Assembly: GCA_034387635.1 (NCBI GenBank)
Contig: JAOANU010000002.1
Coordinates: 186,001-250,000, forward strand
Length of the DNA: 64,000 nt
From: Rhodosporidiobolus odoratus
Taxonomy: Eukaryota > Basidiomycota > Microbotryomycetes > Sporidiobolales > Sporidiobolaceae
Reading direction: 5' to 3'
Position 1 is the first letter of the stretch. Every line of letters starts with the position of its first letter. The notes beneath the pieces are model-generated. The model was not told the origin of the DNA and searched no databases. It was given only the letters and a program-made list of their open reading frames with translations. The position numbers and the translations under genes were made by a program. Below are positions 44,259-60,893 of the stretch, piece after piece.

Positions 44259-46088
44259 CTTCACAGCGTGCGTATGGTCGCTACAGCCTTGCTGGTGTCT
44301 GTTGCTGATCAGGTTCACGCCTTTGCCCAGTTGTTGGAGCAGGTTGCATCGGGTTGACGACGGCCATCGAAATCCTCAAACGAGGTTATCCCGTTCTCTT
44401 ACTCGGTCAGCATCTGCCAGGCGATGCACTCGACCCTACCTTTGCGTCGACCGCAGCTGGCGCTCACCACCTCACCTTCGCCGACAACGACGACTGGCGA
44501 CAGAGGTGGTTAGACTTGAGGACATTTGAGCGGTTGTGGGAGGAGAGCGAAGACGGGTGAGCGGGTATTCCTCGGTGGCGTATGCTACGTATTATATCAA
44601 CGGATAGAGCTGACTCGCGTGGTTCCGCAGAAATCGAGATGGGCAGCAATCGGGTGAAGAGAGGGGGTTGATGAGGTTGACACAAACTGAATTGTGAGCT
44701 TCCTTTGCTTTCTTGCAGTCTTACCCACCTTCTGAACGCCTTCCTGACTCCAGCTATAAAGGAGATACCCACCTTCGCCTCTTCGAACAGCTGCCCGACG
44801 TCTGTCCTTTTTTTCTTTTCTTTTCCTGTTCCCCTTTATATCCTGCCACTGACTGCAGTGCTTCTGCTTCCTTCATGCAGTTCAAGATACACGACTCTGA
44901 GTCGCTGCCAGACGGGTTCGTCTTGTCCCGTATCCGGTCCATACCACCATGCAAATCTGACTTCTATTTTCCTAACTTTTCTTCCCGCAACTTCCTCAGC
45001 ATTGAACATTCCGTCTGCTTCACCTCCCTTACCATTGAACCTGCTCGCTACCTTGTACACTCCTCCCCTTGGTTCTCCGCGTAGACAAGCTCACTGACCT
45101 GTCGTCGTCGCCACTCCAGCCGTACCTCCTCCGTCTCATTCACACGCTAGGCGGTGTCCTCCACCGTGTCTCCAAGCTCAAGTCCCTTGCCGAGGCAAAG
45201 AAGTACGCTAGAGCTCCGCTGGCGGTCGTCAACTGCACAGGATTGGGTTCGCGAGATGTACGCTGCTTCTTCTCAAATTCTCACCCTTTCCTGGTCAAGC
45301 CTTCTCTGTCTCGATCCCGCTCTGAAAACGCTGACAAGCTGCCGACCTTGCGCCCAGCTCGAGGACGTCAAGGACTCGACTGTCCACCCGGTGCGAGGGC
45401 AGGTGCTCGCGCTGGACGCGCCGTGGATCAAGACGGGCTGGACTCGACAAATCGTGCGTTACTTCTTGCCGGCACCGATCTGTTGGCTTGACATGACTCT
45501 TTCTGTGTTCCCCGCATCGACAGGGCTCGCTTGCTGGCGGCGAGGGCGGCGAGCGTACCTACGTGATTCCTCGCGCAAGCGGGGAAGTCATCATCGGCGG
45601 GACTCGCGAACCGGACGACTGGTGAGTCCCCTCACTTCCTTCTGCAGCACTCCCTTCCTTCGCGTCATTCTCATGGCATAAGGGCTCACGCTTCAATGGC
45701 GTTCCGTAGGGAAACCTCGCCACGCCCCGAAACCACCACCGACATCCTCCGCCGTGCCCTCGAGATCTGTCCCTCCCTGGCTTACCCACCTTCCTCCACC
45801 TCGCCCGTGCCGCTGCGCTCCCTAATCAAACAAGAAGTAGTCGGCTTTCGTCCCACTCGCGACAGAGGCATCCGACTCGAAGCCGTTCCAGGATTCTTCT
45901 CTGCTAGTGGCAGAGGGGAGGGGCAGGCAGAGAGGGAGGTGCCAGTCGTGATGAACTATGGACATGGTGGGTTCGGGTGGCAAAGCTGCTGGGGGTGTGC
46001 GGAGGAGGCGGCGAGGATTGTCGGGGAGGAAGTGAGGAGGGTTAACCAGGGAAGCACGAATGGAATAAGCTTCAAGGCAAAATTGTAG
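44184..46088 (+). CDS. D-amino-acid oxidase family flavoenzyme, peroxisomal
   Basis: FAD oxidase converting a D-amino acid to keto acid, ammonia and H2O2. Exon 1 (44184-44226) joins the exon at 44331 to give [20 protein letters not shown], the Rossmann motif; then [41 protein letters not shown] core, [50 protein letters not shown] (with the substrate-carboxylate Arg position) and [11 protein letters not shown]. The last residues, FKAKL, form a peroxisomal PTS1 signal. Around ten exons. D-Asp versus neutral D-amino acid specificity cannot be told. Coupled to the carbamoylase through a shared promoter, it fits as the last step of D-hydantoin breakdown. Confidence 0.92.
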
Positions 46089-46224
46089 ATCTGCTTCTAA
46101 TCTCACTTTTCTTGATAGTGTTTCCGTCTCTCGGCTGTCAGGGTGCGTTACTGCTAGCTATGTAGAGGGAAGGGGATACTGCTTGCTTTCCGGTCTTGGT
46201 GCATCATGCTCTACCGCTACTTTC

Positions 46225-47008
46225 TCACTTCTTCCCTTCACCCTGCTTGATATACTCTTCGATCGAGTCGACAATCACTTGATGATCGTCCTCTTGTGCC
46301 AATCCAGCTGCGGGGGCGAGCGGTAATCAGGCTGGCTCGGTCGTCGTGAGCCAAAGCGAAGAAGGGAGATACGCACAGACAACCGCAACAGCCACGAGGG
46401 GCTCGACGCCCTTTATACGGATGGGGAAGCCTCCGCCGTGACACGCGTAGCTGTGTCGCAAAAGAGTGTCGAGGGCCCACCCAGAAAAGGAAAGGTGCAA
46501 GCCGCGGGAGAGAAGGAAAGAACAAGTGAACGAGCATCATGGTCAGCTCGCTCAAGTTCACCCAGAGCGGGTGGGCGGAGAGAGAAGGCTCACTCTTCTA
46601 GCTTCGCGCCAAAGACGGCAGGTACACCGTTATTACCGTACTTGACGTTGAGCGACGCGGTGGACTGTCCCCACCGGAGAACGCTGGCGCGTTTACGTGC
46701 GGCCCAGTGTGCGTTGTCGATCTGCGGGTCGGCAAGTATTGGCAAAGTATACGTCCCTGCGTGCGGCTGCTACCGCCATGGCAATGACGAGACTGATTTC
46801 GCACCCGAGTCCCCTCTCCACTCGTAGCAAAGAACAACTCCTGCCCACTCGCACTCGTAATGGCGATGATGGCCGGTCGCTGTTTCCCAGCTGGTAAGGC
46901 TTGAATGGTTGACCGGATGAGAGAGCCGAGTTCCCAAGCTGTTTGAGAAGTGAACGAGGTGAGAGTGAGAGATTCAGCTGCGGCGACGGCTTCCGTGTTC
47001 CAGCTCAT
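46225..47008 (-). CDS. UPF0303/DUF336 (YBR137W-like) protein
   Basis: Small cytosolic protein of the GlcG/HbpS-like fold. Exon 1 (ATG at 47008) starts SWNTEAVAAAESLTLTSF and includes GKQRPAIIAITSASGQELFF; later exons give VLRWGQSTASLNVKYG, ACHGGGFPIRIKGVEPLVAVA and the end DDHQVIVDSIEEYIKQ. The family block GGGFPI is intact. Yeast YBR137W has been linked to tail-anchored protein biogenesis factors; bacterial relatives bind haem. It lies inside the cluster region but has no obvious place in hydantoin metabolism. Confidence 0.82.
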
Positions 47009-47290
47009 TGTTGCGATCGAGCAGAGGATGCAGAATCAACGACAGGCGAGAGAAGCGAGGGGCGTTCAAGGGCGAGAGAAGTGGAGCCGGACCGATCAAG
47101 CGATCAATGCACCAGAGATCAGATTCTTCCGCTGCATGGACAGGCCCAAGTTACCCCTCAGATCCGCAAGGGGCAAGGGCTGGATCATCAGAGTCAAGAC
47201 CCGCAGTCGAAGACGCATCCCGCAATCGCATTCTACTGCACAACAGTCGTCCTATTCACACCTGCTCCTATTCCCGTACGGGTCACGATT

Positions 47291-49054
47291 CTATCGGCCC
47301 CACCTGACGCTGCTCGACCGCTTGGGCGAGGCTCGTCCTCCTGCTCCTCCCAAGGAGGACGACGTCTTCATCTTGGCCGCGGCAGTGACGAGATCCTGCG
47401 CGTACAAGAAGGAGTAAGCATCTGGAGCATGCCGCGGGGGGCCAGCGATATAATTGTCGGAAGAGAGGGAGGAGTCCTCACCGAAATCATCCCGTTGTAA
47501 ACCTCCTTATCCTGCCCCTCCTTCTCCCTCATCATCAAAGCATGGGTAAGTACCCCACTAGCCTCAACACTGACCTTATCCAAGTGGTCATTCAACTCTC
47601 TCAACTTGGCCAAGCTCATCAGGGTCAGATCTTCCTCCTTGATGGACATGAGTTCTTCAGCTCGTTTGCTGTCGAAGGGAGGGGGACCGAGGGAGGGTCG
47701 GACTCGTTCACGGTCGGCGAAGGGAGTCGAGGTGCGGGAGGGTGGCTTGGAAGAGGAAGAGGCGGAGTAGGGTAATGGGGTGGTCGAGGATCGAGTAGGC
47801 GATCCGGAGGGGGAATGAGGGTTGAAGCGGGAGCGGGCGGAGAAAGGTAGTGCCAGAGTCGGTGGCCGTACTTCGGTCTGCAAGGATACGCCCGATCAAC
47901 TATACTGACTCGTCGATTCAGGGGAAGAAAACGCACATCGTCGAGGTTTACGGGCACGCCAAGAGCGGTCAAATGCTCCCGCCGGATCATGCTTCTTCGC
48001 CAGTCGAGAGGTCGAAGAGGTGGCAGAGTCGAAAGATCGGCGAGAAGATTCCGTCTGTGCGCCAGATAGATGGATAAGCTGCAGCATGAGGTCCGAGAGG
48101 AGAGGGAAACTAAGTAACGTACGCAGACTCAGTTACGAGCACCTGCCCCGGTCCTTCCACCTGTCTTTCCGGCTCGTCGTTGACACTCTCGTCCGCCTTG
48201 GCCCAAACAGCTGCACAGAACTCCTTCAGTTGCGGGGCAATCGCTTTTCGGGATGTATTGCTGAGATCTAGCCGCAAGGGTGGATATGCTGAAATATGTA
48301 CCGGTGTGGGCGAAGACGCGATCACCGGAACCGGTGGAGGGAGAGCAGGGGCTTCGAAAGCGGAAGCATCGAGCGGAGCAGCGTCGCCGAAATCCCCAAA
48401 GTCGCCGAAATCATCGTCCCCTTCCGCTCCACCTTCCGCGAAATCGCCATCATCGAAATCATCGAAGTCGTCTCCTGCCTCGTCTTCTTGTACTGATGCG
48501 GATGCAGGAGCAGCGGCCGCTTTTGCAGGTGGGGAGGAAGGAGGAGAGTCGAAGTCGTCCATAGGTGGTGCCTCGCTGACCAACGTCGAAGCTGGAAGAG
48601 TCGGTAAACGGATCGGTGCCTTCGAGATGGAGACTGGGGAGGAAGGCTGGGAAAATGTTGGCGAGGTCGGAGCGGGAGGAGTTGAAGGAAGGGAACATGG
48701 AGCAGCGTCGTCTTCCTCTGCCGCAGCGGGTTTGACCTCTGTTCCCTCTCCCTCTCCCTGTTGCGTTGCTTCGGATGCGACCTGGTCTCTGGCTCGGTCT
48801 GTCTCCCGTGATTGCTCCTCCTCCGTCGTCACCTTGTGTTCCTTGTTCCCCTCGTCCGGCTCTATCCGTCTTGCCGATTCGGTCACATCCGTCTTTGGGC
48901 TATCTGCTCCCCATGTCGGTCGTTCGTCTGCTCCAGGAGAATAAGAGATTCGAGGTGAAAGTGGTGGGGAGTTGGTGGTTGTTGACAACGTTGGATCGGC
49001 TGGAGACGCTACAGTAGACGCTGAGGGTGCGTCCCAGGGATTATCAGAATCCAT
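47291..49054 (-). CDS. Laa2-like (DUF5102) AP-1/clathrin accessory protein
   Basis: Long acidic, disordered N-terminus starting MDSDNPWDAPS, with clathrin-adaptor-binding repeats DDFDDFDDGDF and FGDFGDFGD at about 48440-48380. It is followed by a C-terminal helical region: REHLTALGVPVNLDDV (DUF5102 hallmark, near 47930), FDSKRAEELMSIKEEDLTL, MSLAKLRELNDHLDKV. The last exon, after an intron ending GCGCAG, reads DLVTAAAKMKTSSSLGG and stops at 47291. Yeast Laa2 brings Laa1 to the AP-1 complex at the trans-Golgi. A housekeeping trafficking role is expected; the location inside the hydantoin region appears incidental. Confidence 0.75.
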
Positions 49055-49866
49055 ACTTGACTCCGATGTAGTCCCGGACGTCGTTCTAGGCGAGTATAGC
49101 GAGTGCGAGACGAAAGCAAGTTGAACCCCCTCCTCTTCAACTTCTTTCCCTCTTCACCGCTAGCCTCACACCCCAATCGGCTGCTCAGACTCGCACGAAA
49201 TGCTCAAGACATTATTCCGAAGTGACCCGCATCAGCTTCGTGGCTACAAGAGCTCTTCACTCCTAGCGACAGGAATTCATCGACATGCTCGTCCCGTCCT
49301 TCTTGTACGAGTTCCGCTTGAGTGGAAAGGGTGCCCTTGCTCGCCGGACACGCAGAACTATGCCTCGCTATCGAGCGTGCACCCAGTATGATGCTTTGCA
49401 AGTATCTGTAAGAGCTCTCCCGTTCTTTTCCTTGAGCTCCTTTTCTCGTCTCCCGCTTACGCCTCGTACAGCTGTCAGGCCGCAGAACCCCTCGGCGCCA
49501 ATCCTCCTGAGTAGCGGAATAGACCCGCTCCACGCTCACAAAGCGTATTCGCTCGCCTCGTCGCCCCTTCAGCCGGCCCCTCAAGTATACTGAAAACAAA
49601 CGCTCCTACCTCGTCCGCTGCTGTGGTCCTCTCAGGACGCCAGCACCGACAGCCAGCAAACAGCGCGGATTCGCGTGGCTTCTCACGCCGGTGGGGCAGG
49701 TGAGCGATATGACCTTCTCTTCTGATTGGTGCCCGCCCAATTTGTTTGCCGGCGGCGGCGGTCTCAACTTCCGCCCGCCGCCGCACCGGAACTTCGCGCG
49801 AGCGCGTTGCCGTCCTCTGCTTCCCTGCCATCCCTGCCCGCTCCTCTCTCAACTCAGCAGCAAAGC
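49055..49866. other. divergent intergenic region, hydantoinase promoter
   Basis: About 810 bases between Laa2-like (minus) and hydantoinase (plus) genes. A short frame from 49200 (MLKTLFRSDPHQL..) has an intron-like gap of only some 33 bases and no family match, so it is not called. CGG/CCG-rich clusters at 49745-49790 could bind a zinc-cluster factor. Confidence 0.4.
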
Positions 49867-52360
<2,494 letters not shown>

Positions 52361-52665
52361 GAGGCGGGTCCTCTGGTATTCTTCGAGTTTATCAACGTCT
52401 TGTATAGGAGGGACCGTCTGGGCTTTCTCGAGTCTGTTACCGTTAGCAAGATGCGCGAAAGCGAGAATGGCAGCAAATTGTCCCGCTGCTCTGTCGCTTC
52501 ACTCTGTGACTATGACCTGAAAGCCAGAGCGAGAAGAGGGCTACCTCGTCGTTCGAGATGGCCTCGAGAAGGTCATTACTTCCTACCTTTTGTACCCAGG
52601 ATTCGCCGATACTCGCGTCGCTGACATACTGCTGCACCATCCAGTTACATTTAAGCGTCTGCCTT
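52361..52665. other. convergent intergenic region
   Basis: About 300 bases between convergent stop codons. Nothing seen. Confidence 0.4.
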
Positions 52666-54725
52666 CTAGAATGCTCGCCTCTCATGTCCCGTCAAAGGCT
52701 GACTCTGAAGTACTCTCACCCTTTTACTGCCGAGCTCGAAGGTGGCCATCGTGTCGTCAGCGTGCTGCGGCAGGTAGTGGCTAAGCCGGACAAAAGTGAC
52801 GACGTAGTAGCGCGGATCGCCCGCAATCCGGAGTGTCCAGCTTGTTCGGTTACAGTGGTGGATTTCATCGTCCGTCGCTCGATTGCCGGGCCAGAATGGG
52901 TAGCCTTGCCTGGTCGAAAGTTGCCACTTGTCGTCCGCGTGATTGGCAAAGATCAATTCTGATGAACATGGGGGCAGTCAGCGTCGAGACGAAAGACGAC
53001 AAAGGAATAAGTCATCAGTGGTCGGGAAACAAGGGAAAGACTGACTGCGCGTCTTCTTGTCCAGCGCCTCATCGATTTTGCTCATGTGAACGACATCCTT
53101 CCGAGGGGCGACGTCCTCTCCTGGCAGGATAAAAGCCCAGCGGCATTCTTGCGCCTCGAATGGCTGTATCCGCACCATCTTGAAGAATCCTTGGAACGTA
53201 CAACTGATGCGAACCGTCTCCACGGGAAGCGACCCTATCGCGTCCAAGTCCATGCTAGCTGACATGGTCTCCGGTTCTGCAGATATCCGAAGGTAAGCAA
53301 CCTGGCCTCGATGATCCGTTGACTAGGAACGGCCGCACTCGAGAACGCGATCGTCTCCGGCTCGAACCCCTCAAATCCCCGACCCCGGAAGGTGGTGCGG
53401 CTCATCAACGAATGCAAAAAGATTTTAATTCTCTTCTCAAGCAATTCCACTGCCATGTTTTCGAATTTCGGCGCTGCAGAAGGAGATGCGACAGCTCAGC
53501 GACGCCTGAAATGAAAGACAGGATCGGGTACGGACCGTGGTGCGATGAGGACATGTGTTGGACAGAGGGCAATCTCCCGTAAAGCGGAAGGTCATCCCGT
53601 GCGTGTTGTTGAGTTGCGTGTTGTCGAATCGCGTGTTGTCGAGTTGCGTGTTGAGTATCTTGGCTCTCCATCTTGGCGTCTTCTTCCTGACCGGGAGGCA
53701 GCACGTACGCGTTTCTTTGCCCTGGGCGATGCTCATACGTTCGACGTTGCTGCTCAGTTGACGTCCTAGACGAATCTGAAGCCGTATGGGACGGTCCGGC
53801 AGTGCCATCGGAGCTTGCGCGGCGGAATGTTGAATTTGCCGGAGGTGGCGTGTTGTGCCCGGAAGCTGAGGGAGGATTTCCGTCGGGCGTTCGAGGCACC
53901 CAGTTTGGGTCGACGGGCGCGTACTCCGGTGTTTCCGGTATTTCGACCTGTAGAGCTGCTTTCTTCTCTGCGGCTGTATGAACCCGAAGTCAGCTAAGCG
54001 AAATGAGAGGTGTATAGAGGGCTGGGACAGACAGAAAGGTTGCGCATAGAAGCGGACATTGATTGGGTCTGGGAAATCGTTTTTGTTGTAGAGCTCCCAT
54101 ACGCTGACGCCGACAGATGCATTGTCGTGCTGGCTGATTGTTCGGCTCTTGAATGTCCAGACGTCGGGTTCCTTGACGTGGGCGTGCCCATATTGCCCTT
54201 GCACGCATGATCTGTCAGTGGAAGCTCGACGCATAGAGGAAGGAGAGAAGACGGGAGATACTGACGGTCCTGCAGAGGCACGCGCACCACCGATTCCTGC
54301 ATCCTCGAACCGACGGGCACCGAGATGATCGGCACGATGGCGTTGTGGGTTTCAGCTTCCATCAAGATCTCAGCATTAAAGATGAGGAGCTCTCGCTCAA
54401 TGTGTCTGTTGACTGCCGATAAGAGGTCCATCAGCGTGTCTGAGAGAGGGGTGCAGTCGGCTGGAGAGAACATACGTTCTGAAGGAAAATGCACAGAGCC
54501 TGTCCATGGTCGCTCAGCGCCTGGTACAATGTCATGGTACGTCCAAGACTTATCCACCTTATGGATGAACGCCTCTACCCTCCGCCAAAGCTGAGCTTTC
54601 TGTGCGTCAGACGCTAAGCCTGCGCCTAGACAAGCGCCAGTCAACTCATGCTCAGGTCGATAGAGGAGGAGTTGCGTACCGGGCAGGTCGTTTGGTCGTT
54701 TCCGATCCTTGTTGAAAAAGACCAT
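52666..54725 (-). CDS. Hypothetical multi-exon protein (one or two genes)
   Basis: Not recognised. From the ATG at 54725 (MVFFNKDRKRPNDLPG) exons give QLWRRVEAFIHKVDKSWTYH, HIERELLIFNAEILMEAE, IVPIISVPVGSRMQESVVR, YGHAHVKEPDVWTFKSRT and SVWELYNKNDFPDPINVRFY. A Ser/Thr/Pro-rich region follows with a tandem repeat rich in Gln, His, Ala, Thr and Arg (53660-53590), then ELLEKRIKIFLHSLM, FEGFEPETIAFSSAAV, FFKMVRIQPFEAQECRW and a terminal exon ending GSKRVRVLQSQPLTG..RAF. Introns have CTGAC branch points. The part right of about 53400 and the rest could be separate genes. No domain known to me fits; possibly lineage-restricted. Confidence 0.5.
53598..53655. repeat. 15-bp tandem repeat (minisatellite) in coding sequence
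   Basis: About four imperfect units of a GTTGCGTGTTGTCGA type on the plus strand; on the coding (minus) strand they encode alternating QHATR/QHAIR/QHATQ-like pentapeptides. The period keeps the frame. Confidence 0.75.
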
Positions 54726-55681
54726 AACTGCACGTCGCGAACAGCACGAAGAAAGATCGGAAGATGGCGGAAGGCGGAAGAAGGCTCAAGGAAAAATGTA
54801 GTGCAACGGAGGCTCCGCGGCGAGAAGACCGCGGCGCTGCAAGGAAGTTCATAACCGAAACCTCCGCAGCAAAGTGACTAGCCTCTGTGGTACGGCACAG
54901 TGGCTAGCTACGCACGTTCTTGCAGAGCGGGCAATCGGGGCCACTTTAGGAGCAGCGTGTGAGCCAGGCCGATGAACGGGGCGGAAGAAAAGGGTGCTGA
55001 CGAAAAACTGCTCAATCAAATGGTGGTGGCAGCGGGTCGAGCGAGAGGTCCTATGGGGTAGCAACAAGGTCATGTACCGGTGACGCAGCGCGCATCGCAC
55101 CGATAGTTCGTCTCTATATCGCGACCTTCGTTAATTTCCGATGTTGCCGACAATCGTGTCTCGCCTGGCAATTCTAGGTAGAACATGGGCGGGGGCGGTG
55201 ACAGAGAACTTCGTCGACCGTTTCACAATTCTCTGAGCGTTTCTGAGATCTTGTAGTAATACTGTGTGACGATCGCGAGACGTCGATGAGAGGACAAGCA
55301 GGTGTAGCAGTCTGAGCGAGAGGAGGGTCGGGGAAGGGTGGAAAGAGCTACCGGGGTTGCTGATGCTGACTGCGGGTCACTCGGGGTGCCATAGTTAATC
55401 GAGAGTTGATACTGTACATAGCGACCGCTCGAAACGTCGCGCCGGCGTCGCCCTCGCCTTCCGCTTTCCTTGCAGTCGGCTTTTACGGCTTCTTCCGCCT
55501 TTGAATGACAGCTGCCACACTGCTTCGCTAGATCGTCCGGCTAGGCTACTGTAGGGCTCTGTAGGGCGCCCGTATGCACCGCCGCCGTACCGCCCGATCA
55601 GTTTGATCTATTGGGGTCCCGAGGAGATTCCTCTCGACTCTTATTTAATTGCTTTGTCCTCTGTCTGCCCTCACACGTCAA
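54726..55681. other. divergent intergenic region, ACH1 promoter
   Basis: About 950 bases between the unknown gene (minus) and the acetyl-CoA hydrolase (plus). Frames of up to 83 codons have no support. Nothing recognised. Confidence 0.45.
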
Positions 55682-58429
<2,748 letters not shown>

Positions 58430-59040
58430 ACGACGCGAACTATAGACCGCCTTGACCACAATAACTTTTTATACCTTAGATTCACCTTCTCGTGCTCGCG
58501 TTCTTCGTCAACTATCGCACAGGTTCACTAGACTTCCTTCTTGACCACGTCGTTCGTTGGTCTCCAGCTCATATACGCCGTAATAAGGCCTCTTAGATCT
58601 CTCTCGTTCCGTTTCTTGGATCTTGCAATCGTCCAGACAGGATTCCCTCGAGTCAGCAGCGCTAGCGTGGGCATTTTACTACGAATGCCTACCTCGGGGA
58701 TTATCCATCGAGCGGCCATAGGACAGGCAAGAAAGGAAACGTGATTGCATTTTCGCTGTTTTCCGCAGTCTCTTATGGCGGCTGTCTGGGCACGATGGCG
58801 CCTTCATTTCGCACGTCCTGCGGAGCGTTAGCGCGATCACCAGCGTGGCGGGCGTCGGGAGAATGAGGAAACAGCTCCGGACCGGCGTTTCAACTTGGAC
58901 CGGTCCTTTCTGGGGAACGCTCGGTCTCAACATCACGGAGTCCCCACGCCTGATCTCCGAGAGCGCCCGTTTCATCTTTTGACATTCTTCGCTTCTTCCC
59001 CTGCGCTCTCACTCACACCTACCTGCTCTTACTGAATACG
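58430..59040. other. intergenic, acetate transporter promoter
   Basis: About 610 bases between the ACH1-like stop and the transporter ATG. No gene seen. Confidence 0.5.
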
Positions 59041-60371
59041 ATGTCAACTTCCCTTGGACCACTGCACAACGGCGACGTCGAGAAGGGTCTGAGCCAGACT
59101 ACCTCGAACCCACACTCCGGCGTTGTTGGGACTTCATCAGCCTCTCCCGCCTACGCTTCTCAGGAAGGAGGCGCGCCCTTCATCAACTCGCGCAATATCA
59201 CTCCGGGAGGTCACCCACTGGACAGGGTAAGTCTTCGGGATACCCTTCTTCGAACGCGATTCGAAACTCAGCTGACCTTCCCACTTCTGCCAAACAGTCC
59301 CAGCCCGCGTTCCCCACCTACCACAGGCGCTTCGCTAACCCAGCGCCCTTGGGACTATGCGGCTTCGCGCTGACGACGTTCATGCTCTCCCTCATCAATG
59401 GTGAGTCTCAGGCAACTCTGGCTAGTCAAAATGTCAATTGACCGGGTCCCGTTTTCTCCCTGCAGTCAAGACGCGTGGGGTGACGGTCCCGAATGTTGTC
59501 GTCGGTCCCGCTCTGTTCTACGGAGGTCTTGCGCAGCTCCTCGCCGGCAGTGCGTACTCGCTCTTCTCGCCCCCTCACGCTCCCCCGCTCTCTTGTCCTG
59601 TGCTGCACGAGACTGACATTCGCTTTCTGCGCTCGTTCGACAGTGTGGGAGTTTGCTACTGGGTATGTCGTCCTCCTCATTGGCTGTCCCTACCTCACAT
59701 CCCGGCGACTAACGGTTCTTCTTCTCCCTTCTTTCCGCTGTGCAGCAACACCTTCGGTGCAACCGCCTTCTCGTCCTACGGAGGTTTCTGGCTCAGTTAC
59801 GCCTTCATCGTTTCGCCGTGGTCCGCCATCGGTAGCTCTTACGAGGACGAGGCCATGTTCGCTAGCGGAGTTTCGTTCTTCCTCTGGGGTTGGTTCGTAC
59901 GTCTGTTCTCCCTCGCTGTCTGACTTGGCCCCCAGCCTGACGCCAGCCCTCGTAATGCAGATCTTCACTTTCATCATGCTCATCGCGTCATTGAGGTCGT
60001 CGATTGCCCTTTCCGGTGTCTTCTTCTTCCTCACAAGTGCGTGCCGTCCTGCGTCTCCCCCTTCTATTCCGTGACTCCTTGCCACCTGTGCCCTGCTGAC
60101 AAAAATTTGTACGCAGTCACCTTCGCGCTCCTTGCGGTCGCTGAACTTGGCGTCGCACACGCTTCTGCCATTCAAACCGCCGGAGGTGCTTTCGGGTCAG
60201 TCTGCTTCTTTTTCTCGATCATCTCCCAGCGACTGAGGCTGACGCGCGTCTTCCCTGCTTTGCAGCATCATCACCGCCTTCAACGCCTGGTACGTCGCCG
60301 CCGCCAACTTGCTCACCCCCGACCAGTCCTACTTCCTCCTTCCGGTTGGAGACATGAGCAAGCGCGACTAG
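59041..60371 (+). CDS. Acetate/ammonium transporter, GPR1/FUN34/YaaH (Ato) family
   Basis: Six-helix plasma-membrane monocarboxylate channel/transporter. A cytosolic N-terminus (MSTSLGPLHNGDVEKG) leads to YHRRFANPAPLGLCGFALTTF, which contains the family signature NPAPLGL. Helices follow: NVVVGPALFYGGLAQLLAGMW, FSSYGGFWLSYAFIV, FLWGWFIFTFIMLIASL, SIALSGVFFFLTITFALL and GIITAFNAWYVAAANLL, the last ending LLPVGDMSKRD. Seven or so exons with clear CTGAC branch points. Together with the preceding acetyl-CoA hydrolase it forms an acetate-handling pair, though each gene has its own intergenic space. Confidence 0.93.
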
Positions 60372-60893
60372 CCGTCGTCTAGCCGGTATCCGCCCTATGC
60401 CCGATGCCGCTTCCCTTACGAGCCGCCCCATCTAGTTCTTCTCGTCTCGCCTCGTCTGCCTCTCGTCATTGTCATTGTTCTTGTATTGTTTCTTCGCCGC
60501 TTTGCGCATACCTTAATTCGCCTCAACACTCTACTTAGCCAAGTGTGACAGTCTCCCGCAGACCTACCGGTGTACATTGAGGTTGTTCGATCTGCAAACC
60601 AGTCACGTCTGAATGTAACCGTAAAACGACGCTGAGAGTTTTCGCAGAGGAGAAAAGGAGACGAATCCTCGCCCGTCGATGCCAACTTGCACACGCCCTT
60701 ACGAGCACACCTGCAGTGGGCTGCTTGGCTGGAGACGGCACGGAAAAGGCACACTTTCCTGCTTCAAGGTGAGAGCAAACAATGGATCTCTCCGAAGACT
60801 GAGACGGCCCTGGGGGTTGCTAACGAGCTACTGCCCCGTACATGCGCAATACTACCCCTAGGCCTTCAAGGTATCAGTCTAGACACGCCGCTC
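60372..60893. other. convergent intergenic region
   Basis: About 520 bases between the convergent stops of the acetate transporter and the FAD oxidoreductase. Nothing recognised. Confidence 0.5.

Noticed and set aside
48180..48944. 254-codon Ser/Ala-rich plus-strand frame
   Set aside because: It is antisense to the acidic repeats of the Laa2-like gene, whose minus-strand frame has the DUF5102 hallmark.
49200..49600. Possible small plus-strand gene starting MLKTLFRSDPHQL
   Set aside because: The required intron would be about 33 bases, no stop-bounded product is recognisable and a minus-strand frame covers the same bases.
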